NCBI GenBank assembly: GCA_950022655.1
Contig: OX465579.1
Location: forward strand, 51,315,950-51,379,949
Direction of reading: 5' to 3'
Source: Alentia gelatinosa
Taxonomy: Eukaryota > Annelida > Polychaeta > Phyllodocida > Polynoidae
Length of the DNA: 64,000 bases
A model generated the notes under the pieces. The model made no database searches and was not told the DNA's origin. It was given only the letters and a program-made list of their open reading frames with translations. Positions 11,781 to 22,478 of this stretch are shown here, in pieces. Positions within the stretch are counted from its first letter, which is position 1. Each line of letters begins with the position of its first letter. The position numbers and the translations under genes are program-made.

Positions 11781-13010
11781 TCAGCCTCAAACTGATATTC
11801 AACCTATGTCTCACCCTCACTGATAGTCCTACCATGGTCATAACAATCAAACATGAGATATTAGCCTTTAAAAAACAGCGATGTAAAGATGACTACACAT
11901 CTTTACATCATCCATTTATAAATGTCTCTGAGAACAAAGATTTAAATCTAATTTTTTTTTCAGTCTGAAACCCAATTTCAACCTATGTCTCATCCTCACA
12001 GATAGTCACACACTAGTCTCATTATTCAAATATGAGATATTAGCCTTTAAAAACAGTGACATAGAGTCGCCAAATTATATATGTCTCTGGAAACTAATAT
12101 TTCAATTAAAATTGATTGTTTCAACCTCAAACCCACCATTAACCTATGTCTCACCCTCTTTTTCAGTCTGAGACCCAATTTCAACCTATGTCTCACCCTC
12201 ACAGATAGTCACACACTGGTCTCATTATTTAAATCTAATATATTAGCCTTCAAAAAACGGCAACGTAAAGATGAGAAATTTGTCTTTACGTCGCCCATTT
12301 ATCTTTCATCTCTGACTATTTTCAAATTATGTGATTAGGGTAGAACTATCAGTGAGGGTGAGATATAGGGCGAGGGTGAGTTTTTGGCCTGAAACTGTGA
12401 ATTTCCAACTTATTTCTTTGCTGCCAGAGAAATATATAGGTGGATGATGTAAAGATGAATAGGGCGATCTAAAGATGAATAGTCATTTTTACGTCGCCAG
12501 CTTAAAGCCCAATATCTTGTTTTAAAACCATGTGACCAGGGTGGGACTATCAGTGACAGTGAGACATAGGTTGAGGCTGAATTTGAAGCTGAGACATTCA
12601 AATTTAAATTTAAATCTTTGTTGCTAGAGACTTATTTAAATGGGCGATGTAAAGATTGATTTTGCGTCTGTCATATTGTCTTGTTGTGTTTTGTCCTGTA
12701 TGAAAATAAAAAAATAAAAAAATGGGGAGAAGAAATAATATTCCATGGGTGAGATGTGACACATGTATTTTGAAAATCTGTAGAAACAGGGTAGATTAAT
12801 TTACCAGTGCATTACAACCCTATATCATTTAGAAATGTATCTGTTTCTTTATGGCTGCTAGAATAGTTGTGTGTATATATCCTGTACAATTTGTATCTCA
12901 TTCTGAAGTTACAAGTCACATTGAAACATGATTTTCATGACTAGTTGAAAATAAAATATTCTCCACAATAAAAAAAAAAGAAAGATTGATTTTGCATCTT
13001 TACATCGTCC
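11781..13010. repeat. Inverted array of hairpin-bearing repeats
   Basis: Units share AACCTATGTCTCACCCTCAC, a GAGATATTAGCCTT block and a palindromic GTAAAGAT...ATCTTTAC hairpin next to CGCCCATTTAT. Forward units have the first anchor at 11801, 11981, 12141 and 12183. Reverse-complement units have it at about 12361 and 12561. The array therefore turns head-to-head near 12.3 kb. The last hairpin is split by the retroposon at 12671-12980 and ends at about 13010. No coding capacity is seen. The family is not recognised. Confidence 0.75.
12671..12980 (+). mobile_element. Short retroposon with target-site duplication
   Basis: The stretch is flanked by AAAGATTGATTTTGCGTCT at 12651-12669 and AAAGATTGATTTTGCATCT at 12981-12999 (18 of 19 matching). 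It ends in an A-rich tail at about 12967-12980 with AATAAA. Removing it rejoins a hairpin of the host repeat array. An earlier A-rich stretch at about 12704-12722, after TTTTGTCCTGTATGAAAATA, looks like the normal 3' end of a LINE. The rest would then be read-through sequence with its own poly-A site. Confidence 0.75.
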
Positions 13011-15287
13011 ATTTTGTAATGAAAATTTAAGAAATATCATATCCAATTGATATCATTCAAAGATATGATATAGAAAGGGATGATATCCAACTAGGCCTTG
13101 TAGCAGTTTTTTTTAAAAGATATCTTTATTTTCCTTAATATGGTAAAAGTTGACAGAAACTTTCTTAGCTAAAAATCATAGAAATTGATCAATTTTGTTT
13201 GCCTCATACAGGAAAGTGACTATATATGAAATATAAATTATGCTGAGGGTAATGTCAATTGATATAAATATCATTTCATCTATTCTAAATGATATGGCGA
13301 CGTAAAGATAAAATCAAGGGGTGTTAAAATTCAAATGACTCTCATGTATATCATTGAAGCATATCACAAATATTGTCTCATCTCATTAAAACATCTTATG
13401 AGACAATTATTCAAGTGCTTGTGTTGCAAAACATGATTAATATGATATAGACATGTTAATGACTTGCCGCAGCATATTTACTAAAAATTTGATAAAAGCA
13501 ATGATGGGAGGGACCAGGCTAATTAGCCGAGCCCGAAGATCGATATAACATCCATACCGCAATAAAACTTAAAGAAAGAAATATATACTAAAGGCCACCA
13601 ACAAATATACATAATAAAAAAATATCTCTAAACCAATGCAAACCCGACTTCACAGATTCATCCAATCACATCACCCCTGTTTATGCAAGATATATGGTTT
13701 TCGATTCGTACACATATAATACTAACAGATCTATATCAATTGTCTTCAGGTTTATCTATAAATACGTCTGCATGTACGTGAATCTGAACATGGCTAGATA
13801 TGATTTTATACTGAGGTAATGTACATCGAATGTCGGATTGGACCTAATGACTGCTGTTTTCTGCAGGCCAGTCGATCAATATGCACAAGCAGGACACATC
13901 ACTTGTGAGTGTCTCCCCTGTTTAAAGCCTAAAGGTAGGTTAATGAATCCTAAAAGTTAGGCTCCACCCCAGAGGCTGTGTGGAGTGGAGCCTATGGATC
14001 ATATCTCAACTGGGAGAGTTGTCGGTGAGTACCAACATGGGACCATTCTGTTTGGAAACTCTCCAAGCATTATTCTGGAACCTTGTACTAATTTATACCT
14101 GGAAAGTTTAAGGCAGTCGCTACCTGCGCCGATTATCAGACTGGAGCTATAAAACTGACACCTAGGGAGCTGGGGGCAGCCAGTCACATCTAACACTCAG
14201 CAGCGTACACACAGCCGTGCTTACCTACCCTGACAAGCACAATAGGCATTACAAAGACCACAAAAAGAAAATATGGTAACTAAAACAATATATGCTCAAT
14301 ATCTATGTATATCTGTGTACCTGTATCCGTGTATCTCTATCTGCACAGGATAATCTCACTGTATTTTGCATGTTTTGTAATGAATTTGCAAGGCAAGGAG
14401 AGAGAAAGTTGGCAGGGCAGTGAGCCATGACATGAGGGTCAAGGTTGTACTGGTCATGTATAGGTTATTTGTAAACATGATATGTTGGAGGGAGAGGATG
14501 TATGCAACTCTGTTGACTGCAACAGTGGCAGGTGCTTCACACAAAGGCCGCCCTTTCACACAGTGAGAGGGCGGTGTTATATTTAAAAGTAAATTATCAT
14601 TAAGATTAGTTCCCGTATTTCAGCTTTAAAATGAACAGCTATGTGTCCGGTACACAATATTCCCAACCAAACAAGACCGATCTGCTACAATTAGCAGCGA
14701 CAGACATGTCTATGAGGTAACAACACAGACAAGCCCACACCCTAATAGGTCCCAGACTCTGCGCGGCCTCTTGTAGAGGTGATCAGGTTCCAAACTCTCA
14801 GAGCGCTATCTATATAATTCCACTTTAAAAGAGATTCTGCTGCAGACTGCAGGTTTTTATTTGCACTGTACAGTAAGACACCGTCCCATGACACCCATTT
14901 GACATGGACATTAGAGTTTCTAGCCCTCAGAGATCGTATGTCTGCCCGGAGACGGTTCCCGGCAGCCTCGCACCACCCATCCCACATACATCTGTGGTGT
15001 TTGCCTTGTGGCCGGTCCTGTTTGCCCACATGGGCCACCACGCCAATCCCGCCGTGTTTAAACAGAGACAAATTCATGCTGACTCCCAACACACCCCTTT
15101 ATCACCCATGTGGTCGTGCTTGTAAGATATGCTTTTTCTGTTCTAATATTTAGTTTGTTCTGGTTGTATTTAACAGTTAAAATGTTAACTGCATCAAACA
15201 TTATCTAACACTGCATGATGAATAACTAAACTAGAACCATTCTGAACAGGATTCCAAAGAAAGGATGCAGGGAGCCGTTTAATATCT
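13011..15287. other. No gene; small hairpins
   Basis: No recognisable coding region. A clean hairpin lies near 14548-14574 (CCGCCCTTTCAC pairing with GTGAGAGGGCGG). Another lies near 13962-14001, where AGGCTCCA pairs with TGGAGCCT. The open frame on the minus strand at about 14742-15077 has no recognised domain. Confidence 0.35.
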
Positions 15288-15461
15288 GGAAGGAGTCTCC
15301 TACGACTGTCATATGGCAGTCCTAGCACTGTCATAGGACAGTCCACGTTTGATAAACATGGGTTGTCCTTTCAAAAGACAGGGAGAAGGTTGTTTATCAG
15401 ACGTGCACTGTCCTATGGTAGTGCAAGGACTGTCGTATGACAGTCATTGGAGAATCCTTCC
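15288..15461. repeat. Long imperfect hairpin (foldback repeat)
   Basis: Arms of about 70 bp: 15288-15357 pairs with 15391-15461, with few mismatches. Each arm holds two small palindromes of the type CTGTCATAYGACAG or CTGTCATAGGACAG. The hairpin is flanked by a direct repeat: GGAGCCGTTTAATATCTGG just outside the left arm and GGGGCCGTTTCATATTTGGG outside the right. A fragment of a related sequence is seen at about 15985-16035. Confidence 0.8.
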
Positions 15462-15620
15462 AGGGGGCCGTTTCATATTTGGGGACTGTGAGAAGGATAA
15501 GGACAATGGTAGAGAGCACGTAGGAGGATAATGACCAGGATCCTGCTCCTGACCTCAATCCTTTGGAAGGATAACTCATTATGCAAGCTCTCCAGTGATT
15601 GGTTCTCCTATTTGTCAGTT

Positions 15621-15693
15621 CTGGGCACTGGTGGGGCCCGCCCAAATCAGTGCTAATCATAAGGTCCTGGGTTCAAACCCTAGTCAAGCCCAG
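15621..15693 (+). other. tRNA-like fragment, possible SINE remnant
   Basis: A B-box-like GGTTCAAACCC sits in a T-arm (CTGGG TTCAAAC CCTAG) at the expected distance from an A-box-like GGCACTGGTGG. The 73-nt stretch has CTGGGC and GCCCAG at its ends, but these do not fall in register with the T-arm for a proper acceptor stem and no good anticodon stem forms. A tRNA-derived SINE fragment fits better than a tRNA gene. Chance is not excluded. Confidence 0.3.
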
Positions 15694-16139
15694 TTTTGAT
15701 AGTTCTTTTTTCAATTTAAAAGAAATTCTATACTTCTCACCTAATAGCTGATAAATGTATTATTTCGTATAATTGTTAGAAATTCTGAAGACTATTCAAG
15801 CGTGTACATTGATTATCTATTGGTTAGTAAGGCTACCAGTATCAGGAAGGAAACCTATTGGAATGTGCTTCCAAAAGGAGTGTTTTCAGGATCGAGGTCA
15901 GGGCAATGACAGATTTATTCTAAAGGTTGGGAGCATATTTCAAGCCTCTCTCCGTCTCCATGTCCATTGAAAGGACAATTCATATTTATTAAACATGGAC
16001 CATCCTATGTCAGTCCTAGGGCTATCATATCACATACCGTATGAGGGTGTGACTAGGCTGCTGGCTTACCCCTACCGCTTCCATGACCACATTGAAAAGA
16101 GGATACGGGTTTGGCGCCTTGTTTTGGCGTTTCTCCTAT

Positions 16140-16431
16140 CGACCCCGCTTCCTGGATTCCCATTGGCTGAGACGTCGGCTGTTCTTTTTATGTACCCCCG
16201 TAGTGCGGCGGGCGAGTATTTCTCCCTCCCCTTACTGGTTCGCGCAAGTCGCTGTTCTTTTTCGTCCCTCCTTAATGTGGCGCGCATTGGCTGTTCTTTC
16301 TCCCTCCCCTCCGAGACCAGCGGGAGCGGTTATTATTCGTTTGACATCATGTTTTCGTGCGTTATCACGTTGGAATCGTGCTGTCATCGACATCTTGCAG
16401 TGTCTCTCAACTGTGTAGTGTGTAGATTCGG
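16140..16431 (+). promoter_or_regulatory. Promoter-like CpG and CCAAT-rich stretch
   Basis: A GC- and CpG-rich island in AT-rich surroundings. It contains inverted CCAAT boxes (ATTGGCTG) near 16161 and 16286 and three copies of a GCTGTTCTTT motif (about 16177, 16250, 16289), each followed by pyrimidine-rich sequence. A consensus splice donor (CG|GTGAGT) lies at 16431. This would suit a TATA-less promoter with a short non-coding first exon, but no linked coding exon was found. Confidence 0.25.
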
Positions 16432-16759
16432 TGAGTGGTTTGGTGTTATTTGGAGGGACTGGGAGGGTATAGAGGGGCATTTGGGTGGGTATGGGTTGGT
16501 TAATGGGTCATGGGTTTTGTGGTTGGTTGTGGGGTGATATGTGTCAACCAGAAGGCTTTCGGTGTGTGCACTGTTTGTCAATGGGAGGTGAACGCTGTTT
16601 ACCTGTCCCACTTGTTACTGTATTCTTTTACTTTTGAACCGTGACAGCGACGTAGTGACTTGTTGCTGGTTCGGCTATTCCTTTTTGTTCTTGTTGGACA
16701 GACTTTAGTTTGAATGGTCGCTCTGGCGGTGGCCATTTTGACATTAGTTTTTGAATTTG
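16432..16759. other. No gene recognised
   Basis: No coding region. The motif CTCTGGCGGTGGCCA just left of the piggyBac-type MITE recurs just right of it at about 17153, so the MITE sits between two copies of a short direct repeat. Confidence 0.35.
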
Positions 16760-17140
16760 TTAACCCTTTCAGGGCGGATAATGCCTTGAGGCATTCCCCA
16801 GCATAGACCCGATAATGCCTTGAGGCATTCCCCAGCGGAGACCGGATAATGCCTTGAGGCATTATTTATGAAATTTAGTAATATTTACCATTTCATTGTT
16901 TTATGAAGAAATAATTGATCGATATATCTGAAACTTTCAGAGAATATACTTATGATATAGTATTTGATATTATTTGGTAAACCAAATAATATAGATAAGA
17001 ATGATGTGTCATATCACATGATCAAATAATGGAATATGGGTTTAGACAAAATTTGGCCCGTCCCCTGGAGTTATGCCAATCCAAAGTACCCGCCCCAACC
17101 AACAGCGCTCTGCCACATACCCCCGTCTTTAAAGGGTTAA
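16760..17140. mobile_element. piggyBac-type MITE, copy 1
   Basis: The element is bounded by TTAACCCTTT on the left and AAAGGGTTAA on the right, which gives the TTAA target duplication and CCC-type ends known for piggyBac transposons. Near the left end is a triplicated block with the hairpin AATGCCTTGAGGCATT followed by CCCCAGC. It has no coding capacity. A second copy in opposite orientation lies at 51710-52081. Confidence 0.85.
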
Positions 17141-17485
17141 ACAGGTTGGTCACTCTGGCGGTGGCCACACCTCACAATATTATCGCGTAGTTGTCTCGTA
17201 GTTTTACTGTTGGGTTTGTTTATGGATGATTTGTTGGGGGGAGTGCTTGTTTTGATGTTGAATTTCGAGACTTCGGCTCTCGCTGTTTCTAATGGGAATG
17301 TTATGTGGTTTCGACCTTTGGCAGGTCTCGTCAGGTGTCGTGCGATAATGTGGTTTTTCCATGTTCATATATGGCTGGTGGTCTTCCCTCTAAATCTGCT
17401 GCCTAGAGGAGGATCGATATACCCTGGATTTTGCTCTTTTCAATCAGCCGTGTTATTCCGTATTCTCTACGTTATGAAATTGATT
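17141..17485. other. No gene recognised
   Basis: The open frame at 17210-17542 has no recognisable domain and overlaps the foldback MITE to the right. Confidence 0.35.
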
Positions 17486-17696
17486 GTGATAACCTTTTCA
17501 TTCGTACTTCCCTTACGGGAGACGTTAGAATTTTTTTTTTGACATGGCATTGGTGTAGAGATGTGATGGATGTATCCTATCTTTTAGTCTACTCCCGGAG
17601 TGGTTATCCATATCTATTGTCTATGGTGTTTAGCCCTTCTAGGGCTTGACATTTTTTTTCTAACGTCTAGGGAAGTACGAACGAAAAGGTTATCAC
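17486..17696. mobile_element. Foldback MITE of about 210 bp
   Basis: The left arm GTGATAACCTTTTCATTCGT and onwards (17486-17535) is repeated in reverse complement at 17646-17696, giving inverted repeats of about 50 bp with few mismatches. The T-rich inner ends also match. No coding capacity. Confidence 0.8.
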
Positions 17697-18995
17697 TATC
17701 ATATCACATACCTTCTAGATATTAAACATCCATCAGCAGTAATAACAAGGATATAATGTTGTAAACGATAGCTGCATTATCCATACCAGATATCTCATAT
17801 CTACTACTTTGTATTATCTAAAAGGTAGAATAAAAACAGCACACAGCCGTTCAGCCGTTCAGCCAACAGTTTAGTCAATAGGGACTTACGTAAGCATCAA
17901 ATCGTTTACAAAATATGAATCATGAAATAGGGATGTATCAAAGGGAAGCATAGGCTAGGCATGAAATCTTTAAATAGTGTACGATTCTATTCTATAAAGA
18001 GATGAGATGAGTATCAGGAAGGGAATAGGAAGCGCTTGAAAGAATAGGCGGATAAATTATTCATTATTTAAGCGTTAACAGAGTATGACACAATGGACAT
18101 ATCTATGGTATCTATTAACAAAGTAGAAGGAAATGTTGGATTTCCATTATGTACAGGATCTGTATTCTCTTCCACAGTTTTTAGTTCACGTTCTTTTCTA
18201 TATACTTGTCTGTGAACTTGTCCTTTTTCTTTGTAAGGCTTTTTGTGTGGTAACAGATAGTCCATGATGAACTCCTGATCTGTAAGTGACATTGTCAGGG
18301 AATTACTGTTATCCGGGACACATAGCTTGGTTATTACAATTTTGTAATACTATATACAATTAGGAGAAGAAGATCTAAATAGCGATATCCGATGTATTGA
18401 AGGTTATGTTAAAGGCCAATTCATATCACAAAAAGATGACACGGCATCTAGATGTATATCACATCATTTTTTACCGACAATAAACTCTCCTTGAAAAAAA
18501 AAGGTCTTCGAAGAATTAATATAGGAGGTTCAGTGTTAGGTTCAATTCTAGTAATATACTCGATGTAACGGCTTGTTCCCAGAAGACCACACAAACGATA
18601 CTTGGCAGAATTGCTAAGTGGCACCAGGGGGAGAAATATTGGTGATAGAAGGATATGTCTTGAAGAATAGTGGGCTGCAGAAGAAGAAGAAAACATGGGG
18701 GTTTGTTGATAGTAAATGAACTAAAGAAACACCCCAAAAATACCGGTCAAATACCATTGGTACCCAGCAATCGTTGCACTGCATTATAGATACCCCAATC
18801 CTAGGTTCAACTTCACGACCGACAATCCTCTACAGCGATAGTCTTGTTAACATGAAACAAGTCTGGAGCCTGTGGAGATGGGCAACCTTAATGCCGAACA
18901 GATAACTCCAGTATAATAATTATCATTAAGAAAAGTCAAATAAGAATACCAATGCCAGTTATTTCAATAATCAGTGTTTATTAACCATTAGCGAT
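17697..18995. other. No gene recognised
   Basis: AT-rich sequence with short open frames only. Nothing recognised. Confidence 0.4.
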
Positions 18996-19221
18996 AATGT
19001 GTTGCAGCTTGTATCATCGTACAAATATCTGGGTATAACTATCGACAGAAACTTTTAGGCAACATATCAACAGTATACGAAGAATTGTATCACAGAAACT
19101 GTATTTACTCAACAAAATAAGAAAATACCTTACCCCGGAAGTTTGTACAAAAATATACAAGTCCATGATACTGCCGCACTTGGAGTACGAAGACATTTTG
19201 TTCGATTCAGCCACTGAATAG
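18996..19221 (+). pseudogene. LINE ORF2 C-terminal fragment (CR1-like)
   Basis: The plus strand reads LQLVSSYKYLGITIDRNF. After a frameshift it continues with HINSIRRIVSQKLYLLNKIR and then KSMILPHLEYEDILFDSATE before a stop at 19219. This is the post-RT region of a CR1/Jockey-group LINE. Only about 230 bp are preserved. Confidence 0.7.
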
Positions 19222-20198
19222 ACCTAGCTTTATGATTATGCTCATTAACTCACGAAGATATTTTTTGCAATTGAAAATCCCCGTTTACCAATGTTACTTA
19301 CCTATTGTATGTTGTCTGTTACCAAACAAAAAACTCTGGAATCATGACTGTAACACGGAACTGGCCGTGCATGAAAACCAGCAAGATGTATTGCTGAGCT
19401 TCGACCAGTATAATTGAATTACTGAAAAAAACCCACTTCTGTCGTGACCACCCATCCTACACACAGCAGCCATACTACCCTTACACACTGCATCCACAAC
19501 TGAAAGGAGGGGGGGGGGGGGGTGAAAATCGTTTGAGAGGAGAATTAGCAACAAGAGTAGCGGCACCTGTTTGCAGCTGAGGCTCAATGGGCGTGCTCAC
19601 AAATAGAATCATGCCAGGTAGAGGGCGAGGCGGCACTAATCAGCCAGGCCTAATCCAATAGGGGGACCGGGGAACAGTCAAACACCCTCCTTGTCAGGCA
19701 CCCTGCCACTCCATAACTGATGTTGGCTGACTGATAGAGTTTTACACGTAGCAACAACCGGGGGGGGGGGGGGGGGCATTGAATAAACTACGAACGGGAT
19801 AAAAGTATCTTAGAATTGTCTTTGCCATTGTGTTGTATAAAGTAAGGTGGTGTAAGCATAAGATTTTTTAATGATAAAACTAACCTAACGCTTTTATAAG
19901 GGGTTATATGCAAATAATTATCTTCGGTTTTGTCGTAAAACCCTGAATGCGAAAAAAATCGTCCAGGATGTCGTTTATCGTTGGAGTCATCGTATCTTCC
20001 AGCAACAGCAGCACAAACGAAGGAACTTTATTCAACAGCCCCCAGGGTAGTACCGCAGCAACATGGAATCTATGAGATTCCGACAAATACATACATAGAA
20101 ACCTCATGATAAAGACATATACAGTTAATCAATGAATTTTTATATACCGTGCATGAACGTGTTGGGAAAATTTGTTGAGCTGGAATGGGATTTTTTCT
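19222..20198. other. No gene; poly-G runs
   Basis: No coding region. G-runs lie at about 19507-19522 and 19760-19776. Confidence 0.4.
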
Positions 20199-20389
20199 GG
20201 GAACTTCTCTAGAATGGAGAAGTAAGTATAATTACTCCACATGGTGGCACCTACCCAACTATGATATATAGTTCTCTACAATTGTCCAGAGGGCGATACC
20301 AAAGTATTGGCAGGTACCACGCCACGGGCAAGACCCGGCCTCACTTGTTGTCGACACACACACCAGACAAGACCTGTCTTACTTGTGAA
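20199..20389 (+). repeat. Split direct repeat A1
   Basis: It matches A2 (29811-30001) over about 191 bp with roughly five substitutions. It starts GGGAACTTCTCTAGAATGGA and ends CTGTCTTACTTGTGA. It marks the 5' terminus of the element and probably holds the promoter and leader of gag. Confidence 0.9.
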
Positions 20390-20429
20390 CATTTTTTTCC
20401 TGAGCCGCGGGGAGCCGTTTTCCTTCAAC

Positions 20430-21695
20430 ATGGGAAAACATCGCTTCTGCCGCACTTGCGATAACAAGTATTCACCCCCCACCGGGAAAAAATGCAGAAA
20501 TTCAATTCTCTCGAAGAAAACGACGACTCCAACGACCAGTGGCCCTGACCACGAGGTTAGCCATGCAGACAACCAACCAAACAAAGACACAGACGCCGAC
20601 CATGAGGATTCAGACAACTCAATGGGCAAGCAAGGTAAGTCAAAAACCCGCTATAAGTCCCATTTTGAGAATACTGAAGAAGTAGACAATAGTGAATATT
20701 TTTTAAGAGCAAAGTTAACGAATTTGAACTACGCTGTAACGACTCTGTCGAAAAAAAGTGAGGCTACCGATAGCAAACTCAGTAAAATTGAATCTTTTCT
20801 TTTGGAGTTCGTTCAAGATAAACAGAAGAAAACACTTCACCCTAGCCGTGCAGCGAGGGAGTCGAGCCGTGCAACGAGGGAGTCAAGCCATTCTACTTCT
20901 AGACCACCCACCAGAAGCAAGACTAAACGAGACACGAGGTCACGTTCGGGCGCACGAGGCACCACGAGGGCGTCTTTCATCTCCTCAGAGGAAACGAGTT
21001 CTTCAGACGAATCATCCACTACCACGACTTCAATGACTAGTCCCTCCAGCACAAGGAAAAAGAAAGGGCGACGCCACAAACATCGACCAACGAGCTCCTC
21101 CTCTTCTAACGAATCACCAAAACGCTCACGTCGCAAGAAAGCAGACACAAGAAAGAGTAAACGAAAAGAAAAACGTAGGTACAACCTTAAAAGATTCTTA
21201 CCGAAAGAAGATAAAGACAAATCCCTGTCCACTGAAAAACTTTGGTACTGCCATGGCCGTTTAATGTACGAACTTTATAGCGAAGGGAAAGACATCGGTG
21301 GAATGTTGAAACATAATTGCTATATAGCCGAAAAGGCTGCTACCAGAGTATTCCAAACCTCAGGTTTGGTGAAATACGACCACGCTGTAAGAGAAAAAGC
21401 TATCGAAAAAGGTCCCAAAGCCTACTCTGGAGGGGATCTTTCGATTTCAATGCGTTTCTTGTGTCCTGAATTTGCTCGTGAACCAAAGAAAAAACCTGTA
21501 AATTTCCCTACAAAGAAATATCCTAGCAAAGATAGTAAGGTCCCAGGTATGAGACCCCATTGCATGGCCTGGAATGGGGAAGGCTGTACTTTTCAGCCCT
21601 GTAGGTATCCCCATGTTTGTTCTAAGTGTTTTTCGGCCTCCCATACCCAGCATAACTGCCGCGTGACTCAAACCACACCCGCAGTTAGCACATAG
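20430..21695 (+). CDS. Gag-like protein of the Ngaro-type element
   Basis: A 421-residue open frame from ATG 20430, just after A1, to the TAG at 21693. Upstream open sequence has no ATG and overlaps the A1 repeat, so this start is preferred. It opens with a CxxC...C motif (FCRTCDNKYSPPTGKKC). A short coiled-coil-like stretch follows, then a long Ser/Arg/Lys-rich region (about residues 130-260). The C-terminus has a cysteine/histidine cluster (CMAWNGEGCTFQPC, HVCSKC, HTQHNC) of the type found in DIRS-order Gag proteins, likely for RNA packaging. The frame downstream of the TAG stays open in the same register into Pol, which suggests expression of Pol by stop-codon read-through. The ORF is intact. 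Confidence 0.8.
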   Translation: MGKHRFCRTCDNKYSPPTGKKCRNSILSKKTTTPTTSGPDHEVSHADNQPNKDTDADHEDSDNSMGKQGKSKTRYKSHFENTEEVDNSEYFLRAKLTNLNYAVTTLSKKSEATDSKLSKIESFLLEFVQDKQKKTLHPSRAARESSRATRESSHSTSRPPTRSKTKRDTRSRSGARGTTRASFISSEETSSSDESSTTTTSMTSPSSTRKKKGRRHKHRPTSSSSSNESPKRSRRKKADTRKSKRKEKRRYNLKRFLPKEDKDKSLSTEKLWYCHGRLMYELYSEGKDIGGMLKHNCYIAEKAATRVFQTSGLVKYDHAVREKAIEKGPKAYSGGDLSISMRFLCPEFAREPKKKPVNFPTKKYPSKDSKVPGMRPHCMAWNGEGCTFQPCRYPHVCSKCFSASHTQHNCRVTQTTPAVST

Positions 21696-22033
21696 GTAAA
21701 CGCGACAACAAGATATAGAAAAGGTTACGTAAGACCCTTACAAAAGGTTACTCGGCAAGGCTCCACCAATAGCCTTGACCGAGATACACACCACTCTTCG
21801 GTCTATAGTTGTCACACTGCCGAAAATGTTTTTTCCTTGTCACAGGAAATTAACCCTTGTACTTCTGGGAATGAGGTAAATGAAAAAAATTCAGAAACTT
21901 CCAATGATATACCGTATAATATAAGTATACCTTTGTCACAAGATATACCAATTACAAATCGTAATATCCAGGTTGTCACACCAATACGATATGAACTTGA
22001 AGATAACTTAGTTCAAATTATCAAATGTAGCGA
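21696..22033 (+). pseudogene. Pol N-terminal part of the Ngaro-type element, cut by nested insertion
   Basis: The frame is open in the same register as Gag, directly after its TAG, up to about 22040, where the inserted element begins and a TGA appears. The stretch is polar and Asn/Ser/Ile-rich, as is common before the RT domain, and has no catalytic motif. The reading resumes in the same register at about 27030. Its 5' edge at the Gag stop is inferred. Confidence 0.6.
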
Positions 22034-22478
22034 TCACTGCTGAGCTAGGGACAGAGAAGATGACGAGGCAAACTTGGGAATAAATTATTTATTATTATTG
22101 TAAAATGATAAATGATTGATTATATAAATAAAATGAATTAATACATAATTAATACATTGTTTATGGAATGTGTGAAGTGATAATAAATAGTAGGTGAAGT
22201 ATAAGAGTTGGTTGAGTTAATACGTTTGATAAGAGTATATATAAGTTGTAGTTGAGTTGAAGTACAACGAGTATTTATGATAAAAGAGGTAATAACATAA
22301 ATATTTGTATAAAATATGATGATGTTAATACATATAATATTTGTAAAATATATATAACGCCAAGAATGCCATTAATGGGTTGAGATGGTGGGGTGTGGTG
22401 GTGGAAATAGGTAAATATTAAATAGTTATTAAGATTATAGTAGTATAAGAAGTTGGTAAGTGAGTCCGTTGGGGCTTA

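Noticed and set aside
14742..15077. Minus-strand open frame with ATG at about 15077
   Set aside because: No domain, no homologous block in the window and no clear splice sites. It could be an exon but cannot be supported.
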